Assembly: GCA_963920665.1 (NCBI GenBank)
Contig: OY987265.1
Span: 5,895,001 to 5,959,000, forward strand
Direction of reading: 5' to 3'
DNA length: 64,000 nt
From: Straminergon stramineum
Lineage: Eukaryota; Streptophyta; Bryopsida; Hypnales; Calliergonaceae
The notes under the pieces were generated by a model. The model searched no databases and was not told the DNA's origin. It saw only the letters and a list, made by a program, of their open reading frames with translations. Both the position numbers and the translations under genes were made by a program. Shown one piece after another: positions 48,801 to 59,676 of this stretch (positions are counted from its first letter, which is position 1; each line of letters opens with the position of its first letter).

Positions 48801-51800
48801 TTCCCAAAAAATAAATACATTATTTTATTCCTATAAGCACACAACATATGTACTCACTTTTTGAATTTACATTCTTTTGAGGATATAAACTTCCTTATAA
48901 AATCTGAATGTAAATATTATTTTCAAATTTTATATCCTAGTTCAACCAAGACATTGGTTGCTCCAAGTCTGTCACAAGGGATTATTTAAATTTGAAATTG
49001 CCTACCTGGCCTATATGAACCACCCACCCACCCACTATGGGTGGTCCATTATTATGGCATGGTTCAAACTACCTAATTAATGAGGCCTTCCCTCCAATTT
49101 GATAACTATATGATGGCTGGCTCTTGCCCAACTTCACCATCTTTGTTTTGACAGTTCCATGTGGTGATTTGTGAGGAGACTTGTTTGTGCAAACTCTTGA
49201 GCTTCCTGCCTCACTTTGGGAATGGCAAAGGTCTCTTTGGGCTTTAGTTCTTTTTGATGTTATGCTGGATTTGCTTTGTTTTTGTGATTTTGTGACCTCT
49301 TTGATTTCCTTTACAATGAATTTGTGATCTGTGACATAGATAGCAATTGGATGCAGCTGAAAACACCTGTTACATCCTCACTGACATAACATTGGCTTGT
49401 TGTGTGTTTTGGGACGGGTACAGGTGAGGCTGCACCCTCAGATCTTGAGTTCCATTTTTGGATTTCTTGAGAGAAGACAATTTTCAAGCACTTATACTCT
49501 TTACTTTGATGTGCTTATTATAGTGGTTTGTAATTTCTTATGATTATTAGTACTGGACCCCATATGGGAGGTTACATCAGTTTGTACAATATTGTTCTTA
49601 GTTTATGGTATCTTCCATGATACTATTTTATGAACTACCTATAAATAGTTTGGTCATACTTTTCTTTTCTGTCAAGTTATGCCAAGACTTTCGTTTGGTG
49701 ATAAGTTAAGTAGTGAAAAGTTGATGCCCAGTTTTGGGATGTTCAGTTTCAATACCTTCTTCTTCTTTGGCAATGATATAGCTTTTTTTCAAATTGGGGT
49801 TGTTTCCCATGCTAAAGATATCCCATATGGCCATGTGAAGTTGTCCCAAGACCTTAAGCCTTGTTGGTATGATTATACCATATTTTGATTAATTTATAAT
49901 TAGTCATAAAATATATTTTTCCCTCATTTTTTGATTTATTTGAAGCACCCCATCAATTTATCAAAGTACAAATATTTTGTAACTTTTGTAATTTTTGTAG
50001 GTTTTATTGTTATTATTTTTATTTTTTGCTTCCATAGCACTATAAAAATTTTAATAACTTTTACCTCTCCAACTTGGATGATTTTTTGAAGTTCTATGGC
50101 CCAATTTCACATTGAGGCACCACCATGGAACTTTGAAATGAATTTGAAATAGGCCTGGATGGTGCAAAATACCTCCCACCCACCCACTATGGGTGAGGCT
50201 TTAATTAGAATACCTCCACTACTAAGGTTGGCTGGTAGTTCCAACTACTTCATTAAAGCCTCCTTAGGGTTACTTCCCTCCATTTATTTGAACATATAAT
50301 GCCCTCCTATTCTCCATATCTCACCTCTTTGGCTGTGGCGGTTCACTTTTGGTTTGAGTTGTGAGGATATTCAGTGCAACTTTGGGGCTTCAAGCGTGAC
50401 ATTGCAATGGCAAAGGTCCACTAGTTATATGGATTGATTAGGATTGTGCTTCAAACTATTGAGTTTTGCTTTGTGACCTGTTGTGGTTTTTTATGTGGTT
50501 TCTTTTCTTTTCTTGGTTTGATGGATTTGTGACATAGATAACAATTGGTTGTAGCTGAAGACACCTCGTGCAACCTCACTGACATAACATTGGCTTGTTG
50601 TGTGATTTGGGATGGGCACAAGTGAGGCTACACCTTCAAATCCAAATTTTCCAATTTGGAAATTGTGGAACTACTTACTATCAAGCAATTGGACTTCTCT
50701 CAGGACTCCTCTATTTTACTATGCTTTATATTTGTGAATAGACAATGATGGGATGTGACATTTTTTCATTCTTATGTATAGTCTTAGGGCTTATATACAT
50801 CTTATAGATTTTTAGTATCTACTTTGATACTATTGATACACAAGCCTAAGATTTGATATGATGTAAAGTGATGTGATTTCCAGTGAGCAAAAAGTTAAGT
50901 TTTGCTAAAGAGTGAAGCCCTGTTTCAGGGGTGTTTCAGTCTTAGTCCTTCTTCTTCTTCTTCTTCTTTGGCAATTGTCTTATTTTTCCAAAATTTAAGA
51001 TTACTCTATATTTTGGATACAAATACTTGCCAAATAAACTCATGCTTGTACCTTATGCCTTAGTAACATGGTTAACACTATGTTTTCTTCATCAATTCTA
51101 AGTCCTGTCAAATGGCCCAATTTGTCATTTACAAAAACACATAAACTCTTTTATTTGGTTGTTGTCCATCACATTATGGATTAACTTTAATTTACCAAAA
51201 TAAAATGGCTTTATGGAAAAATTTTAAATATTTTAAGGTTTTTCTAAGCCTATTCTGTGATTTGATTTTTCCCATGACCCAATGCTACATTAAATCTTTC
51301 TATGGGATGGTCAAATGGAGTGGACCTGGCCTAAGGTGTATATAAAAAAACCACCCACCCAACCCACATGGGTATGGCTTTTATTATTAGTCATGTACCA
51401 CTACGGTAGGTAGTTACTTCCAACTACCTAATTATGACTGGGTTTGAATTTGTTCCCTCCAATTCCATACACATGAAATAGCTTCCCAGTTCCCCCTTGT
51501 CTCTCATCTTTGGAGTTTGGTTGTGGTGGGCTGATTTTGTGTGGAGTTTGTGTGTACTGATTATTGGAGTGCTACTGTGACACGAGAATGGCAAAGGTCT
51601 CCTTGCACTTGTAGTTTTGTGATTTGATTGAGGATTTTGCTGTGACATTGATGCTTTTCCACCTTATGACCTGTTTCACTAATTCTTGTTCTTGGTTTGA
51701 TGGATTTGTGACATAGATAACAATTGGCTATAGCTGAAGACACCTCGTGCAACCTCACTGACATAACATTGTCTTGTTGTGTGATTTGGGATGGGCACAG

Positions 51801-52117
51801 GTGAGGCTCAGCCTTCAAATCCGATTTCTCCAGCATGGAATTGGTGCAAGATTTTATTGTCAAGCACATGGACTCATCCTTCTTGGGTTCTTTTGCCTCT
51901 GTTTGAAACTTGTGAATAGACATGGATGGGCTATGGCACTTTTGATAATCTCAGGACTTATAGTTACCCAATATATTATTTGGTAATACTTAGTTTTGAT
52001 AAAATGACACTCTATGATGATGTAATGTGATGTGATTCACAATGAAGCATAATGTTTGGTTCTGACAAAGGTGAAGCCCTGTTTTAGGGGTGTTTCAGTC
52101 CTAGTCTCTTCTTTGTT
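42860..52117 (+). repeat. Array of eight 1.1-1.2-kb units (left of the retroelement)
   Basis: The anchor GACATAGATA(G/A)CAATTGG occurs at 43541, 44737, 45924, 47057, 48231, 49333, 50531 and 51710, a spacing of 1,102-1,198 bp. Each unit has in order an AT-rich part, a CCCACC...GGGTGG inverted repeat, AATGGCAAAGGTC, the anchor, GAAGACACC, GG(C/T)ACAGGTGAGGCT or close variants, a terminal hairpin (for example CCCTGTTTCAGGG) and then (CTT)n. At least four 5' variants alternate. Short minus-strand frames recur identically with the unit and are not convincing genes. Confidence 0.9.
50945..52117 (+). repeat. Left flanking unit of the retroelement (pseudo-LTR candidate)
   Basis: This unit and the one at 56386-57556 differ, as far as I can see, by two substitutions plus (CTT)n length. 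The same unit type at 47440-48625 differs from both at about a dozen sites. Confidence 0.8.
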
Positions 52118-52256
52118 TTTCAAACCACACGAGTACGGTGAGTACCTGTCTCCACTTTTGGATCTACCTAACAAAATGCTACAAATATATTATTTGACTG
52201 ATTTGCTTGATGACCTTGTCACGTAGGATACGCAAAATGCTTGGGCTCAGGAGTTG

Positions 52257-53855
52257 ATGGCCCTCGGCTATAGTGATCCATTGCCATACCCTTCACCAGC
52301 AGTACAATCGGTGATCAGCACAATGGCCGAACCAGAAATACATTCGTTTATCCAGGTGTCAGATAACGCAGCGCTGCAAGATCAGGATGAGGAGGGTGAG
52401 CACGCCCCGTTGCTTCTCACAACTCTGGATTTGTCCCATTGGACAGCCATAATGATGGCTGCTATTATTGATAAAGACAAGGGCCTTGAACGACTACGGG
52501 AAGCCCATGAGGCGCTGGGCCCGCTTTTGGAACGCGATGAACAGGAGTTCATCGAAGCTGCTGGAAACACCCGGCGAGTTGAGGCTGCGCTCCGTGCTGC
52601 GAATCCGCATGAGGAATGGGCGGAGTTACCGGCACCTGCTGACCTCGCGCAACCAGAGCCGACGGGCACAAGCGGCTTGCATCCGTTACTTTCCAAACTG
52701 AACATCGCACCTGCACATAAGGCGGCAATCGAGGATTTGTCAGACTCGATCATCACCACACAATCCGAGAAGGAGATGGCAACGCTTGATGCTGCTGGTA
52801 AGGGTCCCGCTATACCCTTCCTCCCACCGCGTGCTGTTGAAGAGCAATTGGCAAGCAGAGGTCACCGAACTTGGTGCTTGTCCAATATTAACCTCCTTGC
52901 ACCCATTTCAGTCCATATGTGGAAACTATGGTCCGATTTGAGTGATAAGGAAGTACAGCTCTGTGAAGAAAAGGCCTTAAGTTGCATTGGGCTTCTTGAG
53001 AAGCCGGTGGAAATGGTCAATGCTTTTCCCATTGCATTATATGACCACCACAAGTGCACGACCACTGCAATAAATATTCATACCAAGTTGGATGTCCTCA
53101 CTTGTGCTCCTAGGAGTCCCAAGTTTACCTCCCAACTTTGGAATTGCCAGAGACCTTACATCAGATGTAAGTGTAGTCAGAATGCCAAATCTGGCTGCAA
53201 AGGCAATATGCTGTGGTTTGATCATAGTATTTGGTTTATGATCAACAATTTGCCAAAATTCTTCCCTGACAGCACATATCCGTCACTACCATCCAAATAT
53301 GGTGCTTTTTTGACGTGGATGAAGGGAGCTGCTAAATTCGCAGTAAAACAACAGATCACGTTCATAGCTGTCCGTAAACTTATGGACACCGCAGCTTTGG
53401 AATTTGCGACTGATGCTTCGCAGAAGCTTCTGGCCAAATACTATGATGCCCTAGGCACACGGAAAGTAGAGCGGTTGTTTAAACCTGCATCTTTCTCAGT
53501 CGACCTAGCTCCCACTCCTCCGCAAAAGAGACGTCGCTTGAATATGAACGTTTCGGCCAGTGATGCCCCACAAGCCCAACCAAGAACACCAACTGGCTAT
53601 CCCAACAGGAATGGTGGTCGCAGTGGAGGGCGTACCAATGGTGGTCGCGGGAACTATAATCGCAATTACAAGTCGCCAGGCGGATTTCAGTTTTTCGGTG
53701 GAAGCACGCCCCGTTTGGAAAATTCCCCGTCGGTATCCACACGTTCGGAGTACCAGCGGAATGAGAAAGCTTTTACAGCCACGAGCTCTGGAGATTCTCG
53801 CCCAAAGCCTAGACCTCCCATTCAGGGCAGGATCTTGAACTGGGACAATATGTAA
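52257..53855 (+). CDS. ORF1, gag-like protein with RGG tail
   Basis: ATG 52257 to TAA 53853-53855 encodes about 532 residues with no internal stop. The N-terminal 190 residues are acidic and Ala/Glu-rich. The middle has a Cys cluster (NCQRPYIRCKCSQNAKSGC, residues about 297-317) that could bind metal, followed by a helical region. The C-terminus has a nuclear-localisation-like QKRRRLN and a Gly/Arg/Asn-rich tail (GGRSGGRTNGGRGNYNRNY) typical of RNA-binding proteins. I recognise no named family. Position upstream of an RT suggests a nucleocapsid-like role. A GTGAGT donor at about 52139 and a CAG acceptor just before 52251 hint at an intron in the leader. Confidence 0.7.
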   Translation: MALGYSDPLPYPSPAVQSVISTMAEPEIHSFIQVSDNAALQDQDEEGEHAPLLLTTLDLSHWTAIMMAAIIDKDKGLERLREAHEALGPLLERDEQEFIEAAGNTRRVEAALRAANPHEEWAELPAPADLAQPEPTGTSGLHPLLSKLNIAPAHKAAIEDLSDSIITTQSEKEMATLDAAGKGPAIPFLPPRAVEEQLASRGHRTWCLSNINLLAPISVHMWKLWSDLSDKEVQLCEEKALSCIGLLEKPVEMVNAFPIALYDHHKCTTTAINIHTKLDVLTCAPRSPKFTSQLWNCQRPYIRCKCSQNAKSGCKGNMLWFDHSIWFMINNLPKFFPDSTYPSLPSKYGAFLTWMKGAAKFAVKQQITFIAVRKLMDTAALEFATDASQKLLAKYYDALGTRKVERLFKPASFSVDLAPTPPQKRRRLNMNVSASDAPQAQPRTPTGYPNRNGGRSGGRTNGGRGNYNRNYKSPGGFQFFGGSTPRLENSPSVSTRSEYQRNEKAFTATSSGDSRPKPRPPIQGRILNWDNM

Positions 53856-54031
53856 AGCAGCTATATAACCAGCTATTTCGGCCTGTGATCAAGGAAACTT
53901 TTTCTAAAAAGTGATCAGCAATTTTTAGAGTAGAACAGTGACTTCCTGTCATGAGTTCTTTCATTACTCATTAGGTGGTAGACGCAAGGCGGTCTTCAGA
54001 TACTGCAGGTGGTCTTACCGTAGCCCAGTTT

Positions 54032-54102
54032 GTAAGTAACCACGCCTTTTGAGCGTTTATTAACTGACGGAAAATTTCTGGTTATGTGATGTTATCTTAC
54101 AG
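54032..54102 (+). other. Possible 71-bp intron before the RT frame
   Basis: TTTGTAAGTAACC gives a strong donor at 54032, and TTATCTTACAG ends at 54102. Removing it joins a frame open from 53929 in phase to the RT frame. That upstream exon has no ATG of its own. Confidence 0.4.
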
Positions 54103-54116
54103 ATAATGCACGTATC

Positions 54117-56249
54117 GTGATTACAGACAACTATGGTCGCATCAAAGTCAAACGTAGCTCCTCTCGCAGGAAATCTGGTTTCATAAAACTAAAATATTGT
54201 AACCGTGCTCTTGAGTGGATCAACTTAAGAAGAATGTTTCACGATTTGTTGATTTTCTTTCACTTTGGCCACCTTTGTCCCATTCTGGAGGACGTAGTGT
54301 TTGCATGGTCTTATGTAGAAAACATTGCCACCGCGTTGTATAAACCAGCAGCGGTGTTCAAACAGTTCTCATTCATACAACTTTTGGACACAACAAGCCA
54401 GTGTGCATGTTTGTCCACAAAGCGGTTTCAGAAATTCCTAGATCCTCTGACCAGCAACGAGACCTCATCCCATGTTAAGAGTACCGCACATGTCCGGACC
54501 ATGGATTTAACAATCATCCAGCATCCAGGCCTAAGGGAAACAGTAGCTCAGGGTTTGAACCACATCCCTGTTAGACCCACCAACATCGCACATGCAGTTG
54601 CGACAGCATTGGATGCATTTGAACAACTGATTCCCATTTTGCAACTCGAAGCCTCTGATTTTCCAATCAAGGCAGCACATACCCGATTGCGCGAAGTATG
54701 CAGCGACGCCCTGAAACAAGCCTCGAGGTTTAACAAATACGGACTCCGGTCTTCAGCACCGATGGTATTGGATCTCCCTGCTGTTCAGAATGAACTCCAA
54801 TGGTTACACAAACACCTGTTCTGCTCTGGGCTGGACAAAGCAAACAATAATGCTTGTTTTCTATGCATCAAGCATATCCGTCTCCAAGCCTTAGAACGAC
54901 TCAGCGGTGAAGATTTCACCCCGTGCAAGAATAAAGGAATCTGGGCATTACCGACGAGTATTCTTGATAACATACAAATGGAACTGATCCAGATTTTACC
55001 CGAATGTCCCCCAATTTTTCAGGCCCTTCCTTATCTAATGGCCACGTTTAAGCAGCACAAAAGCAAATATCGCTGGCTGACGAATGCTTTCCGAACTGTG
55101 TTTTCCAATATCGCTACGTTACTTACGTTAACATCTAATGCGATGCTGGATACAATAAAACAGTGGGCCGTGGTAACAGAAACTGGCTACGCTAATTTCT
55201 TGAAAACCAAAACCACTATGTATTGGAGTATTGACTCAGTCTTGGACGCCACTCTGAACTTACCTGAGAAGATTCATGATGTACTAGTAGCTGATATTAC
55301 ACAATGCTATGAGTCAATCCCTTTGCAAGGACAGGATAATCTCTTGGACGCTATCTCATTCGTCACAAGACTTGCCTATAGGCACGCCAGCATACTCCAT
55401 CCTCGCACAACCACATCACTGTGGGTCCGAATTGACCAAGCTGGAGTCCCAGCAAGCGCTAAATGGGCGACAACACAACCGTCACATGCAAACTGGTTTT
55501 GCCTAAGTGCGGATCGCTTGATTAAACTTCACGCTTGGCTTATGAGCAACTGCTTTATCACTCTCGGGGACCGAGTATGGCGCCAGTGCATGGGTATCCC
55601 AATGGGATTTTCTTGCTCACCTGTATGGTGCAATATATATCTGATGTCCTATGAAATAAAATTCATTCAACGTTTAGCCAAGCTAGGAAGGAAAGATATT
55701 TTATCCCAGTTCCAATGTGCATTTCGTTACATAGACGATTTGTGCCTCATCAATGTTGGCAACCCACGTCAATTTCTTGCACCAGAACAACCCAGAACTG
55801 AGACTAATCCATTCTGGATTTACCCGTTGGATATTCTCTGTATTAAGGAAGAAACTGCGGGGTTTTCTCAAAATGACCCTGGACGAGGCATACAAGCCCA
55901 TTTTATGAATATGGAGCTTCTGGTTCATGAAACCGATCCTGACAGATTTACTTTTCGAAAATATGATAAACGGAGGAGTCTACCGTTTCCATACACACAA
56001 TACATCAAATTCCGGTCAAATAGACCGATTCATCAGGCGTACAACATCGCCATATCACAAGTGCTTCCCATCTTGTACATCTCCAACACGGATGATGCTG
56101 CAATCGTCGAAATTCAACACGTTATCAACACTATAGTCAACAATGGCTTTAAGCGGGACCGCTTAGTCAAAAGCATCTGCAACTTCCTAAACAATGGCCC
56201 TTTTCCTAAGGTCCAAGTCAATCTACAGCTTATCCGAGACTCCCTGTAA
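54117..56249 (+). CDS. Reverse transcriptase of the two-ORF retroelement
   Basis: The frame is intact to TAA 56247-56249. The first in-frame ATG is at about 54234, but the frame is open from 54090, so the start is uncertain. The N-terminal 330 residues are unrecognised. RT motifs follow: A, VLVADITQCYESIP (residue about 391); B, QCMGIPMGFSCSPVWCNIYL (about 489); C, FRYIDDLCLIN (about 537); then MNMELLV and FRKYDKRRSLPF (about 615). The GIPMG/YIDD/YDKR pattern resembles a poorly classified RT group near Penelope-like elements, seen in algae and invertebrates; this placement is from memory and tentative. The protein ends about 95 residues after YDKR, with no GIY-YIG, RNase H, integrase or AP endonuclease. 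Absence of stops marks it as young or still selected. Confidence 0.88.
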   Translation: MITDNYGRIKVKRSSSRRKSGFIKLKYCNRALEWINLRRMFHDLLIFFHFGHLCPILEDVVFAWSYVENIATALYKPAAVFKQFSFIQLLDTTSQCACLSTKRFQKFLDPLTSNETSSHVKSTAHVRTMDLTIIQHPGLRETVAQGLNHIPVRPTNIAHAVATALDAFEQLIPILQLEASDFPIKAAHTRLREVCSDALKQASRFNKYGLRSSAPMVLDLPAVQNELQWLHKHLFCSGLDKANNNACFLCIKHIRLQALERLSGEDFTPCKNKGIWALPTSILDNIQMELIQILPECPPIFQALPYLMATFKQHKSKYRWLTNAFRTVFSNIATLLTLTSNAMLDTIKQWAVVTETGYANFLKTKTTMYWSIDSVLDATLNLPEKIHDVLVADITQCYESIPLQGQDNLLDAISFVTRLAYRHASILHPRTTTSLWVRIDQAGVPASAKWATTQPSHANWFCLSADRLIKLHAWLMSNCFITLGDRVWRQCMGIPMGFSCSPVWCNIYLMSYEIKFIQRLAKLGRKDILSQFQCAFRYIDDLCLINVGNPRQFLAPEQPRTETNPFWIYPLDILCIKEETAGFSQNDPGRGIQAHFMNMELLVHETDPDRFTFRKYDKRRSLPFPYTQYIKFRSNRPIHQAYNIAISQVLPILYISNTDDAAIVEIQHVINTIVNNGFKRDRLVKSICNFLNNGPFPKVQVNLQLIRDSL

Positions 56250-56294
56250 GTCTTCTATATAGCTTCACTAATAGAAGTTGTAAGAATTACCATG

Positions 56295-56370
56295 AAGTTT
56301 AGAGCCTGGTATGCACCTCTATAGGAGTGTGACATACCAGTGCCAAACTCCTATAATGGTAGCATCACCA
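56295..56370 (+). other. Two RNA hairpins in the retroelement 3' UTR
   Basis: The first pairs CTGGTATG, CAC and CTC with GAG, GTG and CATACCAG around a TATAG loop with two bulges. The second is CACCA, GGGG loop, TGGTG. (TTC)n starts a few bases later. Such a structure could be the RT recognition site; this is inference. Confidence 0.55.
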
Positions 56371-56385
56371 GGGGTGGTGGAGGGT

Positions 56386-57556
56386 CTTCTTCTTCTTCTT
56401 CTTCTTCTTCTTTGGCAATTGTCTTATTTTTCCAAAATTTAAGATTACTCTATATTTTGGATACAAATACTTGCCAAATAAACTCATGCTTGTACCTTAT
56501 GCCTTAGTAACATGGTTAACACTATGTTTTCTTCATCAATTCTAAGTCCTGTCAAATGGCCCAATTTGTCATTTACAAAAACACATAAACTCTTTTATTT
56601 GGTTGTTGTCCATCACATTATGGATTAACTTTAATTTACCAAAATAAAATGGCTTTATGGAAAAATTTTAAATATTTTAAGGTTTTTCTAAGCCTATTCT
56701 GTGATTTGATTTTTCCCATGACCCAATGCTACATTAAATCTTTCTATGGGATGGTCAAATGGAGTGGACCTGGCCTAAGGTGTATATAAAAAAACCACCC
56801 ACCCAACCCACATGGGTATGGCTTTTATTATTAGTCATGTACCACTACGGTAGGTAGTTACTTCCAACTACCTAATTATGACTGGGTTTGAATTTGTTCC
56901 CTCCAATTCCATACACATGAAATAGCTTCCCAGTTCCCCCTTGTCTCTCATCTTTGGAGTTTGGTTGTGGTGGGCTGATTTTGTGTGGAGTTTGTGTGTA
57001 CTGATTATTGGAGTGCTACTGTGACACGAGAATGGCAAAGGTCTCCTTGCACTTGTAGTTTTGTGATTTGATTGAGGATTTTGCTGTGACATTGATGCTT
57101 TTCCACCTTATGACCTGTTTCACTAATTCTTGTTCTTGGTTTGATGGATTTGTGACATAGATAACAATTGGCTATAGCTGAAGACACCTCGTGCAACCTC
57201 ACTGACATAACATTGTCTTGTTGTGTGATTTGGGATGGGCACAAGTGAGGCTCAGCCTTCAAATCCGATTTCTCCAGCATGGAATTGGTGCAAGATTTTA
57301 TTGTCAAGCACATGGACTCATCCTTCTTGGGTTCTTTTGCCTCTGTTTGAAACTTGTGAATAGACATGGATGGGCTATGGCACTTTTGATAATCTCAGGG
57401 CTTATAGTTACCCAATATATTATTTGGTAATACTTAGTTTTGATAAAATGACACTCTATGATGATGTAATGTGATGTGATTCACAATGAAGCATAATGTT
57501 TGGTTCTGACAAAGGTGAAGCCCTGTTTTAGGGGTGTTTCAGTCCTAGTCTCTTCT
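56386..57556 (+). repeat. Right flanking unit of the retroelement (ninth array unit)
   Basis: The anchor lies at 57154. The unit begins in (CTT)n and ends with CCCTGTTTTAGGGGTG and CTAGTCTCTTCTT, exactly like the left flank. Confidence 0.85.
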
Positions 57557-58360
57557 TCTTTGTTTTTTGTTGTCTCTTACGTTTTGCTTCTTTTTGTTTT
57601 CTAACTCTTGGTTCTTCTTGCCTCCTAGTCCTTACTTTCTGTTTCTTTTTAGTTCTTGATCTTTGCTTCTAGTTTCTTCTTGTTACTTCTTAATTCTTGC
57701 TTCCTAGTTCTTAGTCCTTGTATTTGCTTCTTAGTTCTTGATCTTTGCTTCTAATTTCTTCTTATTACCTCTTAATTCTTGCTTCCTAGTTCTTAATTTT
57801 TGTTTCTTTTTAGTTCTTGATTCTTGTTTGTAGTTTCTTCTGGTTACTTCTTAATTCTTACTTCTTAGTTCCTACTTTTTTTGTTTCTTAGTTCTTGATT
57901 CTTCTTTGTAGTTTTTTCTTGTTACATCATAATTCTTGCTTCTTAGTTTCTATTTTTTTTGCTTCTTAGTTCTTGTCTTTTGTTGCTTCCTAATTGTTAC
58001 TTCTAATTTCTTTTTGATTCATTTTAACTTGTGTTTCTTGTTTTTTTTTCATTCTTGTTTTTTCTTGTTATTTATTGCATTTGATTGCATCTTAAATTGT
58101 GTTTTTTTGTTGCTTCTTGTTGCATCTTAGTTCTTTCTTCTTCTTGTTATTTATTGCATCTTAAATCATATTTCTTGTTGCTTCTTGTTGCCTTTTAGTT
58201 CTTATTTTCTCTTGTTATTTGTTACATTTTATTGCATCTTAAGTTGTGTCTCTTGTTTTGTTTTGTAGCACCTTAATTCTTAATTCTTCTTGTTTATTAT
58301 TACCTCTTAACACTTGTCACCTTCTAGTTCTTGTTTCTTTTATCACTATTGTTGTTATTT
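57557..58360 (+). repeat. Pyrimidine-rich 79-bp minisatellite
   Basis: TAGTTCTTGAT recurs at 57650, 57732, 57811 and 57889 in units of TTCTTG/CTTCTTAGTTC words, then decays. The plus strand is strongly T/C-biased. It may have grown from the (CTT)n at the array end. The next stretch, 58361-58880, shows no recognised feature. Confidence 0.75.
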
Positions 58361-58879
58361 CTTCTTATTTATTTATGTTTTCTAAAGATATAGTGGTTAT
58401 GAATTTTTCTCACTTTAAACTTGTGCTTCATATTTTTTGTTGCGTTAAATCTTTGAAGATTGAGCTATATTGTTCATTCACTAAAAATTAATCCCCTTCA
58501 TTGTATATGTAGGCACTTAAAGCTGGATTGAAGTTATTGGAGGCTACTTACAACACTTGAGAAGCAACTTCTTCAAATTTCAATAAGAAATATAGGTCTT
58601 AGAGCTTATAGGAATATACACTTATAGAGTGTCATTGTCATATGTTTTGTGTTAGTGACTAATAAATGCCATTGAAAAGAATCACATTTTTTATGGCATT
58701 TTCTCTCTTTAATATGATTATCTCTTATGCATCTCAAAAATCATATGTACTCAATTTTTATTTGATGGAGTCATTTATTTAGCTGCTAAACCATGTTGAT
58801 GCATGATTGCAACGCCTCAAGTCGATGTAGAATGTATGGAATGTGATTGTAGTTTATGACAAAAGCTACTATAAACCTC

Positions 58880-59676
58880 AAGTCACCCTAGTTACAAATA
58901 TTACTTGTTTGAGTCATATTTTATAATATATCTTAGCCAAAATATGACTTGTTGTAGTTATATAATGCTTACAATCATGTTATTAATGTGACTCTATACT
59001 TTTAAAATTATGACTACATTCAATCATAAAATTACAAGTAATATTCCATGTGAACTACTATATGAACTAAAATATGACTTGCATTAGTCATATTTCACAT
59101 CAATAAAATTATGACTCATGAAGGTCATATTCCACATTAAGAAAAAATTACGACCCACTAGAGTCATTTTTACATCAACATGTAGAGCATATGACTCACA
59201 AGAGTCATTTTTCATAATCACAAAAAATATGACTCACGAGAGTCATTTTTCACATCAATCAAAAATATGACTTATGAGAGTCATTTTTCACATCAACCAA
59301 AAATATGACTCATAGAAGTCATATTCCATGTTAATAAAAAAATATGACTACATAGAGTCATATGCCACATGAACCAAAATATGACTCAACGTAGTCATAT
59401 TCCACGTCAGCCAAAAATATGACTACATGGAGTCATATGCCACGTAGACTTTTTTTTCTTTTGCCCGGGCAATTCAAGGAAAAGTCAAGACTCCAAAGAT
59501 AGTCAACATATACGCCACATAGGCAATATATGGCTAAATATACCCCTAATACAAATGACTGCAAATATGACTCATGAAAAATTTGACTAGTCGGTAATGA
59601 CTAGACCCAATCATAATGCGCGTCATCTACAGTGTTTTCTGCTTAAGTCATATTTTGAGATTTTACGACTCATTGC
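58880..59676 (+). repeat. CACTA right subterminal repeats (38-bp palindromic units)
   Basis: From about 59070 to 59445 a 38-bp unit repeats (starts near 59188, 59227, 59265, 59303, 59342, 59378 and 59416). Each contains ATATGACT and, after 4-6 bases, AGTCAT, followed by TTTCACATCAAC-like sequence. More diverged TGACT motifs lie on both sides. Confidence 0.88.

Larger units (their letters stand above)
52117..56385 (+). mobile_element. Two-ORF retroelement, 4.3 kb, nested in the repeat array
   Basis: Unique sequence begins after CTAGTCTCTTCTT and ends before (TTC)n, so it sits inside the microsatellite that normally joins two units. It encodes ORF1 and an RT in the same frame number, 261 bp apart. 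Its 3' UTR (56250-56385) holds a hairpin built on CTGGTATG/CATACCAG and a second one, CACCA-GGGG-TGGTG, just before (TTC)n. There are no TG...CA ends, poly(A) tail, integrase or endonuclease. The flanking near-identical units could be pseudo-LTRs of a Penelope-type element, or just neighbouring array units. Confidence 0.75.

Noticed and set aside
47945..57367. Identical 120- and 74-codon minus-strand frames repeated at 48.1, 51.6 and 57.0 kb
   Set aside because: They recur only because the repeat unit recurs, are absent or broken in the more diverged units, and show no domain-like composition.
50945..57556. The RT element as an ordinary LTR retrotransposon with 1.17-kb LTRs
   Set aside because: The flanking repeats lack TG...CA ends, six to seven further units lie in the same array, and there is no protease, RNase H or integrase.
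43000..57556. Hammerhead ribozyme in the repeat units, as found in some Penelope-like elements
   Set aside because: I looked for CTGATGA followed by GAAA in the units and around the RT element and found no acceptable match.
58880..59676. CRISPR-like array from the regular 38-bp spacing
   Set aside because: There are no unique spacers between conserved repeats; whole units are tandem variants at a CACTA end in a plant-like genome.
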